NCBI RefSeq assembly: GCF_014779665.1
Contig: NZ_JACXYY010000001.1
Location: 1 to 64,000, forward strand
Length of the DNA: 64,000 nt
Direction of reading: 5' to 3'
From: Nocardioides hwasunensis
Lineage (GTDB): Bacteria; Actinomycetota; Actinomycetes; Propionibacteriales; Nocardioidaceae
Shown: positions 54,434 through 63,463 of the stretch, in pieces
Numbering within the stretch: the first letter of the stretch is position 1
Layout of the letters: every line of letters starts with the position of its first letter
Position numbers and translations under genes: made by a program
The notes under the pieces: generated by a model
The model's input: the letters and a program-made list of their open reading frames with translations, nothing else
Database searches by the model: none
What the model was told of the DNA's origin: nothing

Positions 54434-55444
54434 GTGAGCCTCCAGAACTTCATCACCGGCCTCCCGAAGGTCGAGCTGCACGTCCACCACGTCGGGTCGG
54501 CGTCGCCGCGGATCGTCTCCGAGCTCGCGGCGCGCCACCCGGCAGCGGGGGTCCCCTCGGACCTCGAGGAGCTCAGGGACTTCTTCACCTTCCGCGACTT
54601 CGCCCACTTCATCGACGTCTACCTCGCCGTGGTCGATCTCGTCCGCACGCCCGAGGACGTCCGGCTGCTGACCTACGAGGTGGCGCGCGAGATGGCCGAG
54701 GGCCAGCAGCTGAGGTACGCCGAGCTCACCTGCACGCCGTACACGTCCGTGGTGCGAGGCATCCACATCCGCGACTACACCGACGCCATCGAGGACGCGC
54801 GCGTGGCGGCGGAGCGCGACTTCGGGCTCGTGCTGCGCTGGATCTACGACATCCCCGGCGAGTCGGGCATCCCGGCCGCCGACGCGACGCTGGAGTACGC
54901 CCTCGAGCACCGCACCGACGCCCTGGTCGGCTTCGGCCTCGGCGGACCGGAGATCGGTGTGCCGCGGGCACAGTTCGCCGAGCACTTCGACCGGGCGCGG
55001 GCCGCCGGCCTGCACTCCGTCCCCCATGCGGGCGAGACCACCGGGCCGGAGACCGTCTGGGAGTCCGTACGCCTGCTCGGTGCCGAGCGGATCGGCCACG
55101 GCACGTCCGCCGCCCAGGACCCGGACCTGCTGGCCCACCTCGCTGACACGGACGTCGTGCTCGAGGTCTGCCCGACCTCCAACATCGCCACCCGCGCGGT
55201 CGACCGGATCGAGGACCACCCGCTGCGTGCGTTCGTCGACGCCGGGGTCGCGGTGACCATCAACTCCGACGACCCGCCGATGTTCTCCACGACCCTCAAC
55301 CACGACTACGAGGTGGCCGCGGGTCTGCTCGACCTCGACGAGCAGGGCGTGGCCGACCTCGCCCGGGCGGCGGTCGCCGCGTCCTTCGCGCCCGAGGACG
55401 TCAAGACGCGGATCCGCGGCGAGATCGACGCCTACGCCGGCTGA
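54434..55444 (+). CDS. add: Adenosine deaminase
   Basis: 336 residues. Metal-dependent purine deaminase fold. KVELHVHHVGSASPRI carries the HxH pair but with HHVG instead of the usual HLDG; SVPHAGETTGPE supplies His and Glu, RIGHGTSAA the third His, and TINSDDPPMF the catalytic Asp pair. All catalytic residues are therefore kept. This variant is typical of actinobacterial enzymes and could prefer another aminopurine nucleoside. Starts 13 nt after the DsbA-like gene. Confidence 0.92.
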   Translation: MSLQNFITGLPKVELHVHHVGSASPRIVSELAARHPAAGVPSDLEELRDFFTFRDFAHFIDVYLAVVDLVRTPEDVRLLTYEVAREMAEGQQLRYAELTCTPYTSVVRGIHIRDYTDAIEDARVAAERDFGLVLRWIYDIPGESGIPAADATLEYALEHRTDALVGFGLGGPEIGVPRAQFAEHFDRARAAGLHSVPHAGETTGPETVWESVRLLGAERIGHGTSAAQDPDLLAHLADTDVVLEVCPTSNIATRAVDRIEDHPLRAFVDAGVAVTINSDDPPMFSTTLNHDYEVAAGLLDLDEQGVADLARAAVAASFAPEDVKTRIRGEIDAYAG

Positions 55445-55460
55445 CGCCCGTCGCGGGAAA

Positions 55461-55504
55461 TGTGTGCGGCCCCGCAACCTCATACGTGGCGGGGCCTGGC
55501 CACA
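55461..55504. repeat. Stem-loop after add
   Basis: ggccccgc (55468-55475) pairs with gcggggcc (55489-55496), and outer tgtg with caca across a small internal loop. It precedes the stronger hairpin at 55519-55547; tandem terminators are the likely meaning. Confidence 0.5.
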
Positions 55505-55518
55505 TCCTGACGTGACGA

Positions 55519-55547
55519 CGCCCCGCAGCCGGGGAGGCTGCGGGGCG
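55519..55547. terminator. Terminator between add and tRNA-Arg
   Basis: 12-bp perfect stem cgccccgcagcc/ggctgcggggcg with 5-nt loop, 18 nt beyond the tRNA-Arg 3' end on the minus strand and 75 nt after add. It can stop both transcripts. Confidence 0.8.
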
Positions 55548-55564
55548 TGTCGGGAAGAGGTGGG

Positions 55565-55638
55565 CGCCCCCGGCAGGACTCGAACCTGCGGCCCAGAGAT
55601 TAGAAGTCTCTCGCTCTATCCAGCTGAGCTACGGGGGC
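55565..55638 (-). tRNA. tRNA-Arg(UCU)
   Basis: 74 nt. Acceptor GCCCCCG with CGGGGGC, D arm tagctcagctggatagagc, anticodon stem with agacttctaatct giving TCT, T arm ggttcgagtcc, discriminator G. CCA not encoded. Confidence 0.95.
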
Positions 55639-55720
55639 TGGCGGGAGCAGTATCCCAGCCCCGGACGGGCGATGGTGCGGCTACCCGGGCAACCCCACCA
55701 TCACACGTCGAGCACCGACC

Positions 55721-57112
55721 TCAGGCAGCGGCCGTCGCCGGCTCGCGGGTCTCGGCGTCCTCGCGCCAGGCGTCACGCCCGCGCGGGGCGTCGTACGCCT
55801 CGTGGTCGAGGATGCCCTCCCGCTTGGCGACGATGGTCGGGACGAGCGCCTGGCCGGCGACGTTGACCGCGGTGCGGCCCATGTCGAGGATCGGGTCGAT
55901 CGCCAGCAGCAGGCCGACGCCCTCGAGCGGGAGGCCGAGCGTCGACAGGGTGAGCGTCAGCATCACGGTCGCGCCCGTGACCCCGGCGGTGGCCGCCGAG
56001 CCGATCACGGAGACGAAGGCGATGAGCACGTAGTCGGTGATGGACAGGTCGAGACCGAAGAACTGCGCGACGAAGATGGCCGAGATCGCCGGGTAGATCG
56101 AGGCGCAGCCGTCCATCTTCGTGGTGGCGCCGAGCGGCACGGCGAACGAGGCGTACGAGCGCGGGACGCCGAGGTTGCGCTCGGTGACCGACTGGGTGAC
56201 CGGCATGGTGCCGATCGAGGAGCGCGACACGAAGCCCAGCGAGATCGCCGGCCAGGCCCCGGAGAAGAACTGCCGGATCGACAGGCCGTTGAGCCGCAGG
56301 AGCGCCGGGTAGACGCCGAGCAGCACGAGGGCCAGGCCGACGTAGATCGCGACGGTGAACATGCCGAGCGAGCCGAGCGCGTCCCAGCCGTAGCTGGCGA
56401 CGGCGTTGCCGAGCAGGCCGACGGTGGCGATCGGGGCGAGCAGGATGATCCACCACAGCACCTTCTGCACGACGGCGAGCGCCGAGCGGACGAAGGTGAG
56501 GAACGGGTCGGCGGCCTCGCCGACCTTGAGGGTGGCGATGCCGACAGCGATGGCGACGACCAGGATCTGCAGCACGTCGAACGACATCGACACGCTGCCG
56601 TCGTCGCCCGCCGAGCCGGACAGGCCGAGGACGTTGGACGGGACGAGCCCGTTGAGGAAGTCGAGCCAGGAGCCGGTCGACGACGGTGCGGTGGCCGCGT
56701 CGGCGCTGACGCTGGTGTGGTCTCCCGGGCGCAGCACCAGGCCGAGCACCATGCCGATCGACACGGCGATCAGCGCAGTGGTGGCGAACCAGACCAGCGT
56801 CTTCCACGCCAGACGGGCCGCTCCGGTGACCTCGCGCAGGTTGGCGATCGAGGCGACGATGGCCAAGAACACCAGTGGGGGCACGACGGCGCGCAGCAGC
56901 GTGACGAAGGTGCCACCGATCGTGCTGAGGGTCTCGGTGAGCCAGTTGGGATCGACCTCGCCGGTCGTGGCGTCGACGCCGTCGGCGCCGATGCTGCGGG
57001 CGACCAGGCCGAGGACCACGCCGAGGACGAGTCCGATCAGGACCTGCACGCCGAACGAGGGAAGCGCGAAGCGGCGGGTGCGCTGCTCCGGCGCCTTAAC
57101 AGAAGTATTCAT
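55721..57112 (-). CDS. Dicarboxylate/amino-acid:cation symporter (DAACS)
   Basis: 463 residues, eight membrane helices and two re-entrant loops. The first hairpin contains VSRSSIGTMPVTQSV (serine-rich), helix 7 the FAVPLGATTKMDGCASIYP (NMDGT-like) sequence, and hairpin 2 GSAATAGVTGATVMLTLTL. These bind Na+ or H+ and acidic substrates such as glutamate, aspartate or C4-dicarboxylates. TTATCT, 7 nt before the ATG, suggests a leaderless start. Confidence 0.94.
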   Translation of the reverse strand: MNTSVKAPEQRTRRFALPSFGVQVLIGLVLGVVLGLVARSIGADGVDATTGEVDPNWLTETLSTIGGTFVTLLRAVVPPLVFLAIVASIANLREVTGAARLAWKTLVWFATTALIAVSIGMVLGLVLRPGDHTSVSADAATAPSSTGSWLDFLNGLVPSNVLGLSGSAGDDGSVSMSFDVLQILVVAIAVGIATLKVGEAADPFLTFVRSALAVVQKVLWWIILLAPIATVGLLGNAVASYGWDALGSLGMFTVAIYVGLALVLLGVYPALLRLNGLSIRQFFSGAWPAISLGFVSRSSIGTMPVTQSVTERNLGVPRSYASFAVPLGATTKMDGCASIYPAISAIFVAQFFGLDLSITDYVLIAFVSVIGSAATAGVTGATVMLTLTLSTLGLPLEGVGLLLAIDPILDMGRTAVNVAGQALVPTIVAKREGILDHEAYDAPRGRDAWREDAETREPATAAA

Positions 57113-57376
57113 ACTGGAAAGATAACCTTTCGAAGCGACACCACGACGTGACGGGTGCCGCCGACGTGGGGACGGGGAGGTCGGGCGGCGGCGCGAGAGT
57201 CGTCAGAGGGCGCTCTGGGTGCGTGCGAGGTCCACGGCTCGACGCTGCGTCAGCAGCTCACCCACGGTCGTGGGGACAGCCAGGAGGGTGCACACGTCCG
57301 GCTCAACCGGAGGATCATCCTCTCGATTCCGTGTTTGCCGTCACAGGCCGGGCAGCGCGGACCCCAGGGTTCGCGC

Positions 57377-57824
57377 GTGATCCGATTCTCCGCGCGCCCC
57401 GTCGCCACGCTGGTGCCCGCCGTCCTCCTCGTGCCCGCTGCGGCGCACGCCAAGAGCCTCCACACCGGAGGGCCGGTACGACCTCAGCGTGGCCGTGTAC
57501 CGGGGTCGGACGAGGGCCGATCTGCCTCCGGGCCGCGGCATCGTGACGGTGCTCGACGACGAGGGCACCGTCATCGCGGGACCGAAGCCCTGCCGGACGG
57601 TCCGCGCCCGCTACGACGTCGCCGCGAGCACGCTGGTCGCGTCAGCCCCCACCTCGTGCATCGGTTCCCCGAGGTGGGTCCAGGTCGCCGCAGGCGCCAA
57701 CCGGATCCGGGTCACCCCGCAGCCCGACGGTTCGGCCAACCTCGCCAGCTGGGCTGACGACGCCTTCTGGGGCGGGCTGAGCATCACGAGCATGGGCCGC
57801 AGCCCGAAGGTCCGTCGCGGCTGA
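57377..57824 (+). pseudogene. Frameshifted remnant of a small secreted protein gene
   Basis: A GTG at 57377 begins a good signal peptide (ATLVPAVLLVPAAAHAKSLH), but that frame then turns into Arg/Pro-rich nonsense. About 20 codons later another frame continues with protein-like sequence: RYDLSVAVYRGRT, then VTVLDDEGTVI, CRTVRARYDVAASTLVASAP, CIGSPRWVQVAAGANRIRV, ending at 57824. The second frame has no start of its own before 57489. A deletion with frame change around 57447-57474 explains both halves. A programmed frameshift or sequencing error is possible. Bases 57113-57376 hold no recognisable gene. Confidence 0.6.
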
Positions 57825-57827
57825 GCC

Positions 57828-58997
57828 TCACCGGGCAAGCAGCGCGACGACCTCGTAGTGGCTCGTGTGCGGGAACATGTCGAGCACCCGCGCCCGGACC
57901 GGCCGCAGCGAGGGCATCAGCCCCAGGTCGCGAGCCAGCGACTCGGCGTTGCAGGACGAGTAGACGACGTGGTCGACGCCGGAGTCCTCGAGCCACCCGG
58001 CGAGGTCGGCGCCGATCCCGCGCCGGGGCGGGTTGACGACCACGAGGTCGGGAGCCGTCCGCGCGGCCAGCGCGTACGCCGTCGCGTCGGCGGCGACGAA
58101 CCGCGCGGCCACGCCGAGGTCGGCCGCCGTGACGGTGGCCGCGTCGACGGCGTCGGCGGACACCTCGATGCCGAGCACGTCACGTCCGGGACGTGCGAGG
58201 TGCAGGGCGAAGCCGCCGACCCCGCAGTAGAGGTCCCACACGGACCCGACGTCCGGCAGCTCGTCGACCCAGGTGCGTGCCTGCGTGTAGAGCGCCTCGG
58301 CGACGAACGTGTTGGTCTGGAAGAACGACCTCGGCCCGAGCCGCAGCGTCACCCCGGTCGCCAGCCGCATCGGCAGTGCCGCGGCCTCGGTGAGGACGAT
58401 CTCCCGGTCGCCCTCGAGCACCGCCTTGTGCTCGGGCTGGATGTTCATGGTCACGACCCGCAGTCCCGCCACGGCGTCCAGCAGCGCAGGCAGTCGCGAG
58501 CGGATCCGCGCCTCCAGCGCGGTCGACCGCACCACGAGACGGAGCATGAGCTCGGCGTCGGGCGACTCGGTCAGCAGGACGTGCTTGAGCTCGCCTGCTC
58601 GCGCCGCGACGTCGTACGGCGTCAGGCCGGCATGGCTGATCCAGGCGGCGACGTGCTCGAGCGCCGACCGCAGGCCGGGGGAGTGCAGGCCGCAGTCACG
58701 CAGGTCGATGCCGGCGAGGTCACGATCGAGGATGCCCAGCGTCGGGGCCTCCGCGCCCCCGCCGACGACCATCTTGGCCTTGTTGCGGAAGGCCGCTCCG
58801 GGGCCCGCGACGGTCGGCAGCCAGACCGGGGCGTCGACCAGGGACCGAGCGTGCGCCTCCTTGTCGGAGAGCTGCCGGGGACGCGGGACCTCGAGCAGGG
58901 TGCACGAGCGGCAGCGGAACGCGTCGTAGTGGTGGCAGCGGAGGTGGCCGTCAGTGGCGTCGAGGCTCGTCGCCGGCGCTCCTCGCACCTCACCCAC
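57828..58997 (-). CDS. 23S rRNA (uracil-C5)-methyltransferase, RlmC/RumB-like
   Basis: 389 residues. N-terminal cysteine cluster CxxCxxC-like (HYDAFRCRSCTLLEV) for an Fe-S site, FFQTNTFVAEALYTQ, SAM motif VWDLYCGVGGFALHLA, NPPRRG, and the catalytic loop VVYSSCNAESLARDL with the nucleophilic cysteine. This is the TrmA family; the short form without a TRAM domain is RlmC (U747). GTG 58997 overlaps the aminopeptidase stop by 8 nt; GTG 58988 is an alternative. Confidence 0.9.
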   Translation of the reverse strand: MGEVRGAPATSLDATDGHLRCHHYDAFRCRSCTLLEVPRPRQLSDKEAHARSLVDAPVWLPTVAGPGAAFRNKAKMVVGGGAEAPTLGILDRDLAGIDLRDCGLHSPGLRSALEHVAAWISHAGLTPYDVAARAGELKHVLLTESPDAELMLRLVVRSTALEARIRSRLPALLDAVAGLRVVTMNIQPEHKAVLEGDREIVLTEAAALPMRLATGVTLRLGPRSFFQTNTFVAEALYTQARTWVDELPDVGSVWDLYCGVGGFALHLARPGRDVLGIEVSADAVDAATVTAADLGVAARFVAADATAYALAARTAPDLVVVNPPRRGIGADLAGWLEDSGVDHVVYSSCNAESLARDLGLMPSLRPVRARVLDMFPHTSHYEVVALLAR

Positions 58998-60384
58998 CGA
59001 TGTGGCGCCCCATCCACTCCTCGACGTCGGCCGACGTGCGGGGGAGCGAGGCGGAGAGGTTCCGGTTGCCGTCGGCGGTCACGAGGATGTCGTCCTCAAT
59101 GCGGATGCCGATGCCCCGCAGCTCCTCGGGCACGAGCAGGTCGTCCTCCTGGAAGTAGAGGCCCGGCTCGACGGTCAGCACCATCCCCTCGGTGAGGTCG
59201 CCCTTGGGGTAGAGGTCGGCGGCTGCGCGACCGCAGTCGTGGACGTCCATGCCGAGCATGTGGGAGGTGCCGTGCAGGGTCCAGCGGGCGTAGACCTTCG
59301 ACTCCGGGTCGAGGGCCTCCTCCGCCGACACCGGCAGCAGCTTCATGTCCTCCAGCCCGTGGGCGATGACCTTCATCGCCGCGTTGTGCGCGGCCAGGAA
59401 CGGCGCGCCGGGGCGTACGGCTTCGATGCCGGCCTCCTGCGCGGCCTGGACCAGGTCGTAGAGCTCGCGCTGCAACGGGGTGAAGGTGCCGTCGACGGGC
59501 AGCGTGCGGGTGACGTCGGCGGTGTAGAGGTTGTGGCCCTCCACGCCCATGTCGAGGAGCACGAGCTTGCCGGGCTGGATCGAGCCGGTGTTGTCGATCC
59601 AGTGCAGCGTCGTCGCGTGGGAGCCGCCCGCGCAGATCGAGTCGTAGCCGATGTCGTTGCCCATCGCACGCGCACGGCGGAAGAAGGTGCCCTCGATCCA
59701 GCGCTCGCCGAACTCCAGCACGCGGTCCCAGTCGCGGACCGAGTCCTCGAAGCCCAGGGCGGTGATGTCGCAGGCCTCCTGCAGCTCACCGATCTCCCAG
59801 TCGTCCTTGACCAGCCGCAGCTCGTCGGCGACTCGGGCGAGGTCCTCGTCGGTCGTCACGTCACGCGTCTTGCGGTCGTCGTCCCACGACGGCAGGTCCT
59901 TGACGTGGCGGACCTCGACGCCGAGGGAGTCGGAGATCTCCTGCGCCGAGGGGCGGCGACCGGCCCACAGCTCGCCGTACTGCCGGTCGCGGAAGAACTC
60001 GTCGGTGTCACGCTCCGAGCGCGGGCGGGCGTAGAGGACGGACTCGCCGTCCTCGACGACCAGCACGGCGTCTGAGGTCTGGTTGCCGCTGAAGTAGGTG
60101 TGCGCGGTGTCGGGGCGGAAGCGGTAGTCGGTGTCGTTGGCCCGCACCTTGTAGGTCCCGGCGGGGAGCACGAGCCGGTCGTCGGGGAACGCCTCGGCGA
60201 GCTTCGCGCGGCGCGCGCCGGCGAGGTCGGCCACCGGGTGCCGGGGCACGTCGAGCGGACGCTCGCCCCAGCCCTCACGCATGAACGCGGCGTAGGCCGC
60301 GGGCACGGCCGGGTCGTGCGACTCGGTCCTCGGCTCGGTGCTCTGGGCGGTCTCGGCGGGGGTCTCGGCAGTCGGCTCGCTCAC
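58990..60384 (-). CDS. pepP: Aminopeptidase P family Xaa-Pro peptidase
   Basis: 464 residues. N-terminal AMP-N domain (about 40-170) then the creatinase-type metallopeptidase domain with all five metal ligands visible: LLDMGVEGHN (D), TADVTRTLPVDG (D), HGTSHMLGMDVHD (H), TVEPGLYF (E), and IRIEDDILVTADGN (E). Cuts N-terminal residues ahead of proline. The first 20 residues are Thr/Glu-rich and disordered. GTG start. Confidence 0.95.
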   Translation of the reverse strand: MSEPTAETPAETAQSTEPRTESHDPAVPAAYAAFMREGWGERPLDVPRHPVADLAGARRAKLAEAFPDDRLVLPAGTYKVRANDTDYRFRPDTAHTYFSGNQTSDAVLVVEDGESVLYARPRSERDTDEFFRDRQYGELWAGRRPSAQEISDSLGVEVRHVKDLPSWDDDRKTRDVTTDEDLARVADELRLVKDDWEIGELQEACDITALGFEDSVRDWDRVLEFGERWIEGTFFRRARAMGNDIGYDSICAGGSHATTLHWIDNTGSIQPGKLVLLDMGVEGHNLYTADVTRTLPVDGTFTPLQRELYDLVQAAQEAGIEAVRPGAPFLAAHNAAMKVIAHGLEDMKLLPVSAEEALDPESKVYARWTLHGTSHMLGMDVHDCGRAAADLYPKGDLTEGMVLTVEPGLYFQEDDLLVPEELRGIGIRIEDDILVTADGNRNLSASLPRTSADVEEWMGRHIGG

Positions 60385-60500
60385 CCGGTCACTGTACGTC
60401 GGGCGCAGGCTCGCGCACGAGGTCGCACGAGGCAGGTGGCCCCCGCCCGTGGGGGTGCGCCGGAGCGTGACGGTCGTCGCTGCTCCGTTAGGGTCAGGGC

Positions 60501-61619
60501 ATGCACCGAGGCCGTCGCGACAGTGTTGCCTTCACCGTCGTGGTGGGCATCCTGGTGCTGCTCGGCGCCCTCGCGATGGCCCTCGTGGTCGCCCTGTCCG
60601 GGGCGCCCGGATCGCTGGCCCTCGCCGCGCTGCTCGCCGCAGTCCCGGTCGGCCCTCTCGTGGGTTGCTTCATGTGGCTCGACCGCTACGAGCCGGAGCC
60701 GCGCAGCCTGCTCGTCGCCGGCCTGCTGTGGGGCGCCTTCGTCGCCACCGCCGCCGCCCTCGTCTTCCAGGGCATCGGCATGGCCGGTGGCGCCAGCGAG
60801 CGCGACAGCCTCGCCGTGGTGGCCCCGGTCACCGAGGAGGCCACCAAGGGTGCGTTCCTCCTGCTGCTGCTGTGGTGGCGCCGCCACGAGCTCGACGGCA
60901 TCCTCGACGGCATCGTCTACGCCGGCATGGTCGGCATCGGCTTCGCCTACACCGAGAACATCCTCTACCTCGCCGCCGCCTACGACGGCACGGACGGCAT
61001 CGGCCCGGGTGGCACCGAGGCGCTGACCGGCACCTTCGTCATCCGGTGCCTGATCAGTCCGTTCGCGCACCCCTTCTTCACGGTCTTCACGGGCATCGGG
61101 GTGGGCCTGGCGATCGCCTCGCGGCGCTGGTCGGTCCGGGTGCTGGCGCCGCTGGCGGGCTTCGCCATCGCCGCCTTCCTGCACGGACTCTGGAACTCCT
61201 CGACCCTCTCGGGCACCGGACACTTCTTCGCCGTCTACGCCACGCTGATGTTCCCAGCGTTCCTCGCGGTCGTCGCCTTCGCGGTCTACCGGCGCCGCTC
61301 CGAGCGGCCACTGCTGACCCACGCCCTGCAGGACGCCGCCGACCGCGGCCTGCTCCCGGCCACCGACATCCCCTGGCTGGTCGACCTCTCCGCCCGTCGC
61401 CAGGCCCGCCAGTGGGCGCGTCGACAGGGTGGCCCGGAGGGCGAGCGAGGCATGCGCACCTACCAGGCCGCCGCGATCGAGCTCGGCTTCCTGCACCACC
61501 GCTACCTCCGCGGCACCGCACCGAGCGACTTCTCCGCACGCGGCCAGGAGCACGTCGAGGAGCTGCGCCGGATCCGCCCCTACATCTCCTTCCCCGGACA
61601 GGTGGTACCCACCCGATGA
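60501..61619 (+). CDS. PrsW family intramembrane metalloprotease
   Basis: 372 residues, about eight membrane helices in the first 270. PrsW motifs: VTEEATKGAFLLLLLWWRRH (EExxK), GFAYTENILYL (FxxxEN), FAHPFFTVFTGIG and FLHGLWNSS (histidine motifs). PrsW proteins cleave membrane anti-sigma factors in Gram-positives; the target here is unknown. The C-terminal 100 residues are cytoplasmic and basic. TAGGGT (60489-60494) 6 nt before ATG gives a leaderless start; stop overlaps the GTPase start (ATGA). Confidence 0.92.
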   Translation: MHRGRRDSVAFTVVVGILVLLGALAMALVVALSGAPGSLALAALLAAVPVGPLVGCFMWLDRYEPEPRSLLVAGLLWGAFVATAAALVFQGIGMAGGASERDSLAVVAPVTEEATKGAFLLLLLWWRRHELDGILDGIVYAGMVGIGFAYTENILYLAAAYDGTDGIGPGGTEALTGTFVIRCLISPFAHPFFTVFTGIGVGLAIASRRWSVRVLAPLAGFAIAAFLHGLWNSSTLSGTGHFFAVYATLMFPAFLAVVAFAVYRRRSERPLLTHALQDAADRGLLPATDIPWLVDLSARRQARQWARRQGGPEGERGMRTYQAAAIELGFLHHRYLRGTAPSDFSARGQEHVEELRRIRPYISFPGQVVPTR

Positions 61620-63424
61620 GCGAGCACGAGGAAGAGCGACGGGTTCCCGACGCCACCAACGCCATGGTCACCGCCCTGGTGCGGCTGCGAGGCGCCCTGA
61701 CCGAGGCGCGGCTGCCGCTCGAGCTGCCGGGCGCGGAGGAGCAGCGCGCCGCGCGGGCAGAGATCGTCGACCAGCTCGAGGACTACGTCATCCCGCGGCT
61801 GATGACCCTCGACGCACCGCTGCTCGCGGTCGTCGGCGGCTCGACCGGAGCCGGCAAGTCGACGCTGGTCAACTCCCTCGTCGGCACCCGGGTCACCCTG
61901 CCCGGTGTGCTCCGACCGACCACGCGCTCGCCGGTGCTGGTGCACCACCCCGACGACGCGAAGTGGTTCGGCCAGGACCGCCTGCTGCCCGAGCTCGAGC
62001 GCGTCGAGCGCCAGACCAACGACCCCGAGGCGCTCCAGCTCGTCTCCTCCACGGCGATGACGCCCGGCCTGGCCATCCTCGACGCGCCCGACATCGACTC
62101 GGTCGAGGAGCGCAACCGCGTGCTCGCCGCGCAGCTGTTGTCCGCGGCGGACCTGTGGCTGTTCGTGACCTCGGCCGCGCGCTACGCCGACCAGGTCCCG
62201 TGGGACTTCCTGCGCAAGGCGGCCGAGCGGTCGGCGGCCGTCGCGATCGTCCTCGACCGCACCCCGCCAGACGCCGTCACCACGATCTCCACCCACCTGG
62301 CGCGCATGCTCGCCAGCCGTGGGCTCAAGGACTCCCCGCTGTTCAGCGTCGAGGAGGGCGAGGTCTCCGAGATGGGGCTGCTGCCCTCGTCGTCGGTCAT
62401 CGAGATCCGGCAGTGGCTGCAGGCGCTGGCCGACGACCAGGACGCACGCGCGTCCGTCGTCCAGCAGACCCTGGAGGGCGCGATCCGCACGCTGGGTCGG
62501 CGTACGCACTCCGTCGCCGACGCCGCCACCGAGCAGGTCGACGCCGTGCGCCGGCTGCGCGAGGACGCGGGCGAGGCCTACGACCGCGCGGTGCAGGCGG
62601 TCTCCGAGGCGTCCGCCGACGGCACCCTGCTGCGCGGGGAGGTGCTCGCGCGGTGGCAGGAGTTCGTCGGCACCGGCGAGCTGCTCAAGTCGCTGGAGAC
62701 CCGGGTCGGCTGGATCCGCGACAAGGTCGTCAACGCCATCAAGGGCAAGCCCCAGCAGGCGGAGCGGGTGACGGTCGCGGTCGAGTCCGGCCTCGAGACC
62801 CTCATCCTCGAGCACGCCGAGGCCGCCGCCGAGCGCGCCGAGGCGTCCTGGCGGAGCACCGCCGCCGGGCAGATCCTGCTCAAGGACGCCGGCGAGGACC
62901 TCGGCCGCGCGTCGCGCGACTTCCGGCGCAAGGCCGAGAGGGCGGTGCGCGACTGGCAGGACGACGTGCTGGAGATGGTCCGCACCGAGGGCGCCGACAA
63001 GCGCTCCACCGCTCGCTTCCTCGCCTTCGGGGTCAACGGCCTCTCGGTCGCCCTGATGATCGTCGTGTTCGCCCACACCGCCGGCGTCACCGGCGCCGAG
63101 GCCGGCATCGCCGGCGGCTCGGCGATCCTGGGGCAGAAGCTGCTCGAGGCCGTGTTCGGCGACCAGGCCGTGCGGTCGCTGGCCGAGCGAGCGCGGCTGC
63201 GCCTGGAGACCCAGATGAGCGAGCTGCTCGACTCCGAGCGGCGCCGCTACACCGACGTCCTCGACAGCCTCCAGATCTCGCCCGAGGCGCCCGAGCGGAT
63301 GCGCTCGGCGGCTCGCAAGGTCGACGACCTGCGCTACGCCGCGACCCACCCGACGGCCACCGGGCAGAGCACCGGGGAGGCGCAGGCGCCCCGGGTGTCG
63401 GACGACGGTGGCTCCGCCCCCTAG
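61616..63424 (+). CDS. Dynamin-family GTPase, membrane associated
   Basis: 602 residues. G1 VVGGSTGAGKSTLVNSLVG (about 73-90), G2 threonines in VLRPTTRSPVL, G3 ILDAPDIDSVEERN, and VLDRTPPDAV in the G4 position. The long helical middle (300-470) resembles a dynamin stalk; a hydrophobic hairpin (about 470-515, FGVNGLSVALMIVVFAHTAG) should insert in the membrane, followed by a coiled-coil tail. Second GTPase gene follows after 39 nt. Tandem dynamin-like GTPases act in membrane remodelling, for example DynA/DynB at Streptomyces septa. Confidence 0.85.
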   Translation: MSEHEEERRVPDATNAMVTALVRLRGALTEARLPLELPGAEEQRAARAEIVDQLEDYVIPRLMTLDAPLLAVVGGSTGAGKSTLVNSLVGTRVTLPGVLRPTTRSPVLVHHPDDAKWFGQDRLLPELERVERQTNDPEALQLVSSTAMTPGLAILDAPDIDSVEERNRVLAAQLLSAADLWLFVTSAARYADQVPWDFLRKAAERSAAVAIVLDRTPPDAVTTISTHLARMLASRGLKDSPLFSVEEGEVSEMGLLPSSSVIEIRQWLQALADDQDARASVVQQTLEGAIRTLGRRTHSVADAATEQVDAVRRLREDAGEAYDRAVQAVSEASADGTLLRGEVLARWQEFVGTGELLKSLETRVGWIRDKVVNAIKGKPQQAERVTVAVESGLETLILEHAEAAAERAEASWRSTAAGQILLKDAGEDLGRASRDFRRKAERAVRDWQDDVLEMVRTEGADKRSTARFLAFGVNGLSVALMIVVFAHTAGVTGAEAGIAGGSAILGQKLLEAVFGDQAVRSLAERARLRLETQMSELLDSERRRYTDVLDSLQISPEAPERMRSAARKVDDLRYAATHPTATGQSTGEAQAPRVSDDGGSAP

Positions 63425-63463
63425 GGTTGGGGCATCCACAGCCACCCGGACCGTGAGGGAGAG

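Noticed and set aside
60338..61615. Long in-frame extension upstream of the first GTPase, giving 1028 codons
   Set aside because: The extension is the wrong frame of the PrsW gene; the ATGA overlap at 61616 is the real start.
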